8,741 bases of DNA, from positions 1-8,741 of the forward strand of contig JAICQC010000189.1 in NCBI GenBank assembly GCA_025938055.1, written 5' to 3'. This document shows, one piece after another, positions 5,906-8,741 of this stretch. Position 1 is the first letter of the stretch. Each line of letters begins with the position of its first letter. This DNA comes from Anaerolineales bacterium (GTDB taxonomy: Bacteria > Chloroflexota > Anaerolineae > Anaerolineales > Villigracilaceae). The notes beneath the pieces were generated by a model, which saw only the letters and a list, made by a program, of their open reading frames with translations, made no database searches and had not been told where the DNA came from. Both the position numbers and the translations under genes were made by a program.

Positions 5906-8194
5906 ATGAACAAACGCAAAGAACAAACCAATTTCATTTTAGAGAATGCAATACCCTGGCTTATTCTTGCAGTTTTACTGATCTACACCTACGCAAAGTT
6001 TTTCCAGCACTCTTATCTGGGCTTCCGTGTAGATTCCACTGGGCAGGTTATTTTTGTTTTTGATGGGGATTCAACAGAACCTACGTTGAGAGTCGGCGAT
6101 CAGCTTATACAAATTGACTCCATGCGGTGGAACGATTTCAAATCAGATTTACGCAAGATCATTTGTCCCAGGGTCCAGCCGGGCCAAGTGGTTTCATTGA
6201 TGATCGAGCGTGATGGCCGCGAGATGACCATTCCATGGGAATCTGTGGGACCCAACAGGGAGGAAATTGTTGATCTGCTGGTGAGTGAAGGCTGGCTCGC
6301 TTTCTTCTTCTGGCTCGCAGGAACTGTAACGCTTCTTAATTTGCGTCCTAAAGATGAGCGGTGGTACTTGATCATTGCTTTCAACTACCTGATCGCGTTG
6401 ATTCTTGCTTTTGGGAGCGGTGTTTCGTTCTATCACACCTGGGGGAGTGCAATTTTGCTTCGGAGCGTTGTGTGGTTATGTCTGCCTGTGTTCCTGCATC
6501 TTCACTGGGTATTTCCTTACCCATTCCGTCCATTGCCCCGTGGGTTGCTCTGGGCAGCATATTCCAGTGCTGCATTCCTGGCGGTTGCCGAATGGTTCCA
6601 GCTTCTGCCTCGGGGCCTTTTCAATCTAGGGTTTCTTGCAGCGTTTGGTGGAAGCGTGATTCTTCTCGTGCTGCATGCCATCCTCCAGCCTGAAACCCGG
6701 CGCGATCTGGGTCTGTTGTTGACTATTGCTTTGATCGCTTTTTTGCCTTCTGTTGCGGCGGGGATCGTGGGCAGCTTCATCGATGATCCTTCTGGCAGAT
6801 TTCTCGCCTGGATCGGCGGCGGGGCATTATTGAGTCTGCCGCTTCTGCCCCTGGCTTACCTGTATGCGGCGTATCGACAACGGCTGGGCAAGTTGGAATT
6901 GCGGGTCAATCGCTTACTTACAGATTATTTGTTCTTCACACTTCTGGCTGTGGTATTCGTTCTTCCGATCAGCCTGCTGGCAATCCGATACAACTCGGCT
7001 GGTGCAACAATCTTCATCTCCATCGTATCGGTGATCGCTGCAGGGTTGATGATCCTTTGGGTATATCCTCGATTCGAGTCGTTTGTGGAACTCCGTCTGT
7101 TTGGTATTCGCCTGCCTGGTGAAAACATTCTGGAGTTGTATTCAACCCATATTACAACCAGTTCATCTATGACGGATCTTCTCAGACTATTGGAGGAAGA
7201 GCTGCTTCCCAGCCTGCTTGTTCAGAAGTTTGTCTTCTTACAGGCTGATAAGGAAGTGACGAAAGTCCTTTTGGCGCGGGGTGTAGTGGATTCTCAGATC
7301 CCTCAACAATCCGATATTCCTCATTTACTTACCCAGGCAGGAGAGTATCTTGTCCCCGCTTCATCTACGACTTCCCTCAGATTCCCCTGGATTCGGCTCA
7401 TTCTTCGCCTCAGGCTAGATGGAGTTCTAACCGGGCTTTGGTTGTTCGGAAGCCGTGATCCGGATGACGCGTATCCGCAGGTGGAAATCCCCATTCTTCA
7501 ATCTTTGGCAAACCAGACGGCTGTCGCGTTGAGCAATATCCTTCAAGTCGAACGTTTCAAAGCAATGTACGAAGCGAACATTGGCCGCTATGAACAGGAA
7601 AAATTGCGACTTGCGCATGACCTGCACGACAGTATCCTGAATGAAATGGCGGCATTGTTGATGCGAAGTGATGCACCCGTTTTTTTGCCATCTTTCCGTC
7701 AGGCGTATGATGGAGTATCTGAACGGCTTCATGAAATCGTTAATGATTTACGCCCTCCAATGCTTACCTTTGGCTTGAAGCTTGCGCTGGAGGATTTTGT
7801 TGATACTCTAAACGAAAGAAGCCCAAACCCGGTTGAATTTGTGGTGGACATTCGGTCCGAGGGTGATCGGAGATATCCGGAGGTGGTGGAAAACAACCTG
7901 TATCGTATCGTGCAGGAAGCCTGTGAAAATGCTCTGCGCTATGCCCATGCGAAAAAGATCAGTATCCTGGGAACGCTGCACCAAAATGAATTTGACATTA
8001 GTGTTGAGGATGATGGGATCGGTTTGAGGTCTGATGCCGGTCTCAAGCTGGACGAGATGCTTGCCAACAAGCACTTTGGCTTGGTTGGAATGTACGAGCG
8101 TGTAGGTTTGATGGGTGCCGAGCTAAGCATTCATTCCCAGCCAGAGCAGGGAACGCGCATACAGGTGCGATGGAAGGCTAACGAGTCTATTTAA
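5906..8194 (+). CDS. ComP-like membrane histidine kinase (TM-PDZ-multiTM-GAF-HisKA_3-HATPase)
   Basis: A 762-residue sensor kinase, close in length to Bacillus ComP (769). In order: TM1 (about 13-33); an outer PDZ-like domain (about 38-112, with LRVGDQLIQID and PGQVVSLMIERDGREM); nine or so further hydrophobic segments between 126 and 386; a cytoplasmic GAF-like domain (about 405-548); a HisKA_3 dimerisation domain with RLAHDLHDSILNE, where H574 of LHD is the expected phosphoacceptor, and NDLRPPML (613-620); and a HATPase with EACENALRYA (N675), EDDGIGL (D702/D703, G704, G706) and FGLVGM (724-729). All catalytic boxes are intact. An N-terminal TM, outer PDZ-like loop, many TMs and a NarL-type kinase core is the ComP layout. 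The natural partner is the response regulator at 3954-4628 and the likely ligand is the product of the divergent peptide gene. The start has AGGTG 7 nt upstream. Kinase call near certain; ligand inferred. Confidence 0.93.
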   Translation: MNKRKEQTNFILENAIPWLILAVLLIYTYAKFFQHSYLGFRVDSTGQVIFVFDGDSTEPTLRVGDQLIQIDSMRWNDFKSDLRKIICPRVQPGQVVSLMIERDGREMTIPWESVGPNREEIVDLLVSEGWLAFFFWLAGTVTLLNLRPKDERWYLIIAFNYLIALILAFGSGVSFYHTWGSAILLRSVVWLCLPVFLHLHWVFPYPFRPLPRGLLWAAYSSAAFLAVAEWFQLLPRGLFNLGFLAAFGGSVILLVLHAILQPETRRDLGLLLTIALIAFLPSVAAGIVGSFIDDPSGRFLAWIGGGALLSLPLLPLAYLYAAYRQRLGKLELRVNRLLTDYLFFTLLAVVFVLPISLLAIRYNSAGATIFISIVSVIAAGLMILWVYPRFESFVELRLFGIRLPGENILELYSTHITTSSSMTDLLRLLEEELLPSLLVQKFVFLQADKEVTKVLLARGVVDSQIPQQSDIPHLLTQAGEYLVPASSTTSLRFPWIRLILRLRLDGVLTGLWLFGSRDPDDAYPQVEIPILQSLANQTAVALSNILQVERFKAMYEANIGRYEQEKLRLAHDLHDSILNEMAALLMRSDAPVFLPSFRQAYDGVSERLHEIVNDLRPPMLTFGLKLALEDFVDTLNERSPNPVEFVVDIRSEGDRRYPEVVENNLYRIVQEACENALRYAHAKKISILGTLHQNEFDISVEDDGIGLRSDAGLKLDEMLANKHFGLVGMYERVGLMGAELSIHSQPEQGTRIQVRWKANESI

Positions 8195-8209
8195 TTATTA
8201 AGGTGCAAA

Positions 8210-8232
8210 CAGGCATGGAAAGAATGTGCCTG
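8210..8232 (+). terminator. Weak hairpin downstream of the kinase gene
   Basis: CAGGCA (8210-8215) pairs with TGCCTG (8227-8232) around an 11-nt loop, 15 nt after the kinase stop. There is no T-tract, so at best it is a weak or factor-dependent terminator. Confidence 0.3.
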
Positions 8233-8282
8233 CGTAAGTGAACACAGTCTACGAAAATCGGGCTTAAAAATCCATCGGGAAT

Positions 8283-8302
8283 CACTTGAATTAATTTAAG
8301 TG
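8283..8302. promoter_or_regulatory. Near-perfect 20-bp palindrome upstream of the HTH gene, operator candidate
   Basis: CACTTGAATTAATTTAAGTG is symmetric except for one base pair (G at 8288 against T at 8297). It lies 25 nt before the start of an HTH protein gene and includes TTGAAT (8286-8291), which with TATTTG (8308-8313, spacer 16) makes a possible weak promoter. An operator for autoregulation, or for the response regulator, is a reasonable guess. Confidence 0.45.
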
Positions 8303-8327
8303 CAGTGTATTTGCAATAGGACCAAGC

Positions 8328-8741
8328 ATGATAGCGTTCGGACAACAACTTCGCACGTTCCGCCATCAATGCAATAGCCATGACAGCCCTCATGGAGGGC
8401 TTACCCAAGAGAAGTTTGCCGAACTTGTTGGAGAAGAATTAGGGATTAGCTACACCGGAGCCGCAGTCAGCGATTGGGAGAGAAGCAAAAGCAGAATCCA
8501 TGCAGATGAACGCCCTGTTTTAATTGCGTTGATCAAGGTCCTTTATAAGAATGAGGGAGTGAAGACAATCGAAGAAGCGAACCAGCTTTTGAATGCAGGG
8601 AATTACCGTGACCTGGACACCACTGAGATAGAAGAAATATTTAAAGGCGCGGCAAAGAGTGCAGATGTCGAACCGCCCATACCTGAACAAAAACCACCAA
8701 AATCTTCTATAGCGTTTTATATCGGAAACCTTCTCTCTATA
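8328..8741 (+). CDS. XRE-type helix-turn-helix protein, C-terminus missing
   Basis: An open frame of 138 codons runs from ATG 8328 to the right edge without a stop. An in-frame TAA at 8292-8294 and the absence of other start codons make this the only sensible start; the ribosome site is weak (AGGA, about 6 nt spacer). Residues 1-72 form an XRE-like HTH (FGQQLRTFR, GLTQEKFAELVGEELG, AAVSDWERSK). The following TIEEANQLLNAGNYRDL (80-96) is a motif I associate with long Chloroflexota regulators in which such an HTH is joined to a further signalling or NTPase module. A proline- and lysine-rich linker (115-126) precedes a new, more hydrophobic segment that is cut off. It is transcribed in the same direction as the kinase but 133 nt away, so it probably has its own promoter. 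The C-terminal function cannot be seen. Confidence 0.8.
   Translation, partial: MIAFGQQLRTFRHQCNSHDSPHGGLTQEKFAELVGEELGISYTGAAVSDWERSKSRIHADERPVLIALIKVLYKNEGVKTIEEANQLLNAGNYRDLDTTEIEEIFKGAAKSADVEPPIPEQKPPKSSIAFYIGNLLSI

Noticed and set aside
1..8741. CRISPR array
   Set aside because: No regularly spaced direct repeats of suitable length and no cas genes were found.

Overview
The window looks like a Chloroflexota genome, most likely an Anaerolineae-type bacterium. The reasons are the resemblance of the two left-hand enzymes and of the terminal helix-turn-helix gene to proteins common in that group, and the mixed moderate base composition. This is inference from remembered family patterns, not from a search.

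Layout. (1) Positions 1-2347, minus strand: a two-gene sugar-acid operon. An aldehyde dehydrogenase of the alpha-ketoglutarate-semialdehyde type overlaps by 8 bp the start of a YjhG/YagF-type D-xylonate dehydratase, which runs off the left edge. Together they suggest oxidative pentose degradation (Weimberg-like). (2) Positions about 2350-3900: a gene-poor scrap yard. It holds the left end and first codons of an IS3-type transposase, a tRNA T-arm remnant, the C-terminal end of a tyrosine recombinase, a tandem 11-bp repeat, a clear rho-independent terminator and a 14-bp perfect inverted repeat. (3) Positions 3954-8194: the most interesting part, a four-gene locus that reads as a ComQXPA-like quorum-sensing module. 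It has a LuxR/NarL-type response regulator (ComA-like, +), a polyprenyl synthase (ComQ-like, -), a previously uncalled 57-residue Trp-containing, Cys-free peptide (ComX-like, -) and a 762-residue PDZ / multi-TM / GAF / HisKA_3 histidine kinase (ComP-like, +). (4) Positions 8195-8741: a short spacer with a near-perfect 20-bp palindrome, then the start of an XRE-type HTH regulator cut by the right edge.

How the genes would work together (inference by analogy with Bacillus ComQXPA): the small peptide is prenylated on one of its two tryptophans by the isoprenyl transferase, processed and exported. The membrane kinase senses it and phosphorylates the response regulator on D57, which then acts on target promoters. 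The parts match the Bacillus set one for one. The gene order (A> <Q <X P>) differs from the collinear Bacillus comQ-X-P-A order, and the peptide shares almost no sequence with known ComX. I know of no characterised ComQXPA system in Chloroflexota, so this is the candidate novel system in the window.
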